Shown: positions 4,597 to 6,245 of the stretch, one piece after another | Layout of the letters: each line of letters opens with the position of its first letter | Position numbering within the stretch: the stretch's first letter is position 1 | NCBI GenBank assembly: GCA_946482345.1 | Contig: CAMLRJ010000218.1 | Span: forward strand, 1-6,245 | Direction: 5' to 3' | DNA length: 6,245 nt | Origin: an uncultured Cellvibrio sp. | Lineage (GTDB): Bacteria; Pseudomonadota; Gammaproteobacteria; Pseudomonadales; Cellvibrionaceae | Notes under the pieces: model-generated | Told to the model about the DNA's origin: nothing | The model's input: the letters and a program-made list of their open reading frames with translations, nothing else | The model's database searches: none | Translations under genes and position numbers: made by a program

Positions 4597-5616
4597 GTGC
4601 TTTTATTTATACCTCAATTTTCACTACAAAAACTCAATACCCTCGCTGTACCGGCGATGGCAGATTTTTACGTGAGTGTAACCCATCAGGATGAAATCAA
4701 AGAAGCTCTGGCATTTGCACGCGAGCGAGAGCTGCCGATTTTGATTTTGGGTGGTGGGAGTAATATCGTTTTTGAAAATGATTTCCACGGCTTGGTTATT
4801 CATTTGAAACTACGCGGCGTTAAATTAATTCAGGAAACAGATGAACATGTCTGGATAAATTTTGCGGCGGGAGAAAACTGGCATCAAGCGGTTGAATATT
4901 GTTTGGATAATAGCTATTACGGCTTGGAAAACTTATCACTGATTCCAGGCAGTGTGGGTGCTGCACCTATACAAAATATTGGTGCCTATGGTGTTGAAGT
5001 TAAAGATTTCATCACAGAAGTATCGACTATCGAAATTGCCAGCGGCATTGAAGTTTCGTTTCTCAATGAAAGCTGTCAGTTTTCTTATCGTGAAAGTATT
5101 TTTAAACAGGCATTCAAAGATCAGTACATTATTACTTCGGTGACATTCAAGTTAAGTAAAATTGCGCAACCCCATTTAACTTATCCTGCATTGCAAGATT
5201 ATTTTGCAGGCGAGGATCTGGCAGCTATAACACCTGAACAAGTCAGCCAGGCAGTAATTCATATACGCCAATCCAAATTACCTGACCCGCAACAAATTCC
5301 TAATGTTGGTAGTTTCTTCAAAAATCCGATTATCGATTCGTCGCGTTTTGAAAAATTAATGAACCAATATCCCACAATGCCGTCATACCCCGCTGGTGAA
5401 AATCATCGTAAATTGGCTGCGGCGTGGTTAATTGATAAGGCTGGATGGAAGGGAAAAGAGTTGGGTGGCGTCGTAGTCCACGATCGGCAGGCATTGGTTT
5501 TGACCAACCCCAAAAATCTTGGAGGCAGTGCTATTATTGCACTTGCTAAAGCCATACAGCGTTCAGTTTTTGATACTTTTGAAATTGAACTTGAAATTGA
5601 ACCTGGCGTCTATTAA
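4597..5616 (+). CDS. murB: UDP-N-acetylenolpyruvoylglucosamine reductase
   Basis: FAD-dependent cytoplasmic enzyme that reduces UDP-GlcNAc-enolpyruvate to UDP-MurNAc with NADPH, the second committed step of peptidoglycan precursor synthesis. The 339 residues align end to end with E. coli MurB (342), making it a type I enzyme. The FAD-binding region includes ILGGGSNIVF (50-59), GLENLSLIPGSVGAAPIQNI (109-128) and GAYGVE (129-134). Predicted active-site residues are R165 in YRESIF, S239 in GSFFKNP (proton donor) and E335 in EIEPGVY, equivalent to R159, S229 and E325 in E. coli. HRKLAAAWLID (270-280) is also typical. The start is GTG at 4597 with GGA six bases upstream. The only nearby ATG (4574) is in another frame and stops after three codons. 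The homology begins just downstream (FSLQKLNTLAVPA), so little could be missing. A long palindrome precedes the ribosome binding site. Confidence 0.96.
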   Translation: MLLFIPQFSLQKLNTLAVPAMADFYVSVTHQDEIKEALAFARERELPILILGGGSNIVFENDFHGLVIHLKLRGVKLIQETDEHVWINFAAGENWHQAVEYCLDNSYYGLENLSLIPGSVGAAPIQNIGAYGVEVKDFITEVSTIEIASGIEVSFLNESCQFSYRESIFKQAFKDQYIITSVTFKLSKIAQPHLTYPALQDYFAGEDLAAITPEQVSQAVIHIRQSKLPDPQQIPNVGSFFKNPIIDSSRFEKLMNQYPTMPSYPAGENHRKLAAAWLIDKAGWKGKELGGVVVHDRQALVLTNPKNLGGSAIIALAKAIQRSVFDTFEIELEIEPGVY

Positions 5617-5631
5617 ATAGTTAATTGTCAT

Positions 5632-5635
5632 GGAG
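5632..5635 (+). promoter_or_regulatory. Ribosome binding site fixing the start at 5642
   Basis: GGAG lies six bases ahead of ATG 5642. The in-frame ATG at 5630 overlaps this GGAG and lacks its own site, so the second ATG is preferred. Confidence 0.6.
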
Positions 5636-5641
5636 CGTACA

Positions 5642-6007
5642 ATGCAAAAAATTATTTATAGTTTTTGTCTGCTTTTTATCAGTAGCAGTTCATTTTGTAA
5701 CGAGGATGAACTGAATTGGCAGCATAATCTTTTATATGAGCAAGCTACTTCGGAACAGCCCGATAAAAAGCTCAATCTTGGTTACTGTAATCCTGCATTG
5801 GATTATTGTAGCTTCACGTTTGATTTTCACTCTGATCATATTGAATCACTGGTCTTGATTGATAAGGTTGATACTCATGAATTTAATTTTTCGGATCCGA
5901 AGAATTCAAGTTGTTTATCTGTGGATTTAGATGAAAATACTACAAAAGAGGAAATGATTTATCATTGCGAAGCTGCACTTGAGCTTTTGATGATATTGGC
6001 TCATTAA
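5642..6007 (+). CDS. Small predicted secreted protein with four mature cysteines, unknown function
   Basis: A 121-residue protein beginning with a clear signal peptide (MQKIIYSFCLLFISSSSFC). Cleavage is plausible after SFC (residue 19), leaving a mature acidic protein of about 100 residues. The region before Cys19 does not fit a lipobox, so signal peptidase I processing is more likely than lipidation. The mature part has four cysteines, in GYC, DYC, SSC and YHC, which could form two disulfides in the periplasm. I recognise no domain. Composition (many Asp/Glu, short hydrophobic patches) gives no functional hint. The start is ATG 5642, chosen for GGAG six bases upstream; ATG 5630 would add MERT. 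It lies 25 bp after murB and 27 bp before the DUF3617-like gene. No terminator or clear promoter separates it from murB, so co-transcription is possible. Confidence 0.7.
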   Translation: MQKIIYSFCLLFISSSSFCNEDELNWQHNLLYEQATSEQPDKKLNLGYCNPALDYCSFTFDFHSDHIESLVLIDKVDTHEFNFSDPKNSSCLSVDLDENTTKEEMIYHCEAALELLMILAH

Positions 6008-6034
6008 TTTTTTATTATGTTGGGGTGTTAAACC

Positions 6035-6245
6035 ATGCAAAAGCTCATTCAGTATTCGGTTTTGATGTTAAGCGTTTTTTCCTTATCCGGAGTAGCACAA
6101 ACTATAAAATTGGATATGCAACCTGGCTTGTGGGAAAACAGTTTCAAGATGACAGGTGAAAGCAACAAGGAATTGCAATCCATACAAAACGATCAAATGA
6201 AAAAAGCCATGGAAGAAATGAAAAAACAATTGGCGAATATGCCAC
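6035..6245 (+). CDS. DUF3617-like exported protein, N-terminal fragment
   Basis: ATG at 6035 opens a frame that runs off the right edge after 70 codons. A signal peptide (MQKLIQYSVLMLSVFSLSGV, then AQ) is followed by MQPGLWENSFKMTGES and a Met/Lys/Gln-rich helix (QNDQMKKAMEEMKKQLANMP). A short signal peptide followed by 'PGLWE' and then a run of QMKKAMEEMKKQ-type residues is how DUF3617 proteins begin, a family of small periplasmic proteins with no known function. GGGG at 6022-6025, nine bases upstream, may be the ribosome binding site. The gene follows another small exported protein by 27 bp, and both start MQK(I/L)I. The C-terminal half, including the family cysteines, is not visible, so the assignment is based on the N-terminus only. 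Confidence 0.7.
   Translation, partial: MQKLIQYSVLMLSVFSLSGVAQTIKLDMQPGLWENSFKMTGESNKELQSIQNDQMKKAMEEMKKQLANMP

Noticed and set aside
5581..5602. Direct repeat of GAAATTGAAC near the end of murB
   Set aside because: It encodes the conserved C-terminal EIELEIEP region; simple codon repetition explains it.
1..6245. CRISPR array, tRNA, rRNA, riboswitch or insertion sequence
   Set aside because: No regularly spaced repeats, no clover-leaf or rRNA-like segments, no transposase-like reading frame; gaps between genes are short and accounted for.

Overview
The window comes from a Gram-negative bacterium, most likely a gammaproteobacterium. The kdsB – low-molecular-weight phosphatase – murB gene order matches the arrangement I know from pseudomonads, and KdsB implies Kdo-containing LPS. 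Moderate AT richness and the overall gene set would suit a Cellvibrio-like lineage, but that placement is inference.

Left part (1-1806). The first 85 bases hold the start of a minus-strand gene whose N-terminus looks like the first S1 domain of a CvfB/YitL RNA-binding protein. A 55-bp gap separates it from a divergent plus-strand gene for a membrane-embedded M50 (site-2) metalloprotease with an HEYGH zinc motif and an LDGG motif. Only 22 bp further on, a convergent minus-strand gene encodes a small predicted lipoprotein of unknown function.

Middle (1916-3059). A two-gene Xre-RES toxin-antitoxin operon, with an MbcA/ParS-type antitoxin and a RES-domain toxin overlapping by 4 bp (ATGA). A sigma70-like promoter lies ahead of it, and an inverted repeat overlaps the -35 as a possible autoregulatory operator. 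The module sits directly upstream of kdsB, and the 45-bp gap plus the last toxin codons appear to contain a separate promoter for kdsB.

Envelope cluster (3105-5616). kdsB (CMP-Kdo synthesis for LPS), a low-molecular-weight protein tyrosine phosphatase, and murB (peptidoglycan precursor reduction). Both gaps between these genes contain G/C-rich palindromic repeats. The kdsB-phosphatase gap carries a 152-bp nested, roughly mirror-symmetric foldback element. The phosphatase-murB gap carries a long single hairpin of a related but different type. Neither has the U-tract of an intrinsic terminator.

Right end (5642-6245). Two small predicted exported proteins: a complete four-cysteine hypothetical protein, then the first 70 codons of a DUF3617-like protein that runs off the window.

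Nothing here is clearly an undescribed multi-gene system. The observations most worth following are the nested foldback element after kdsB and the toxin-antitoxin module, with its own regulatory sites, placed beside an essential LPS gene.
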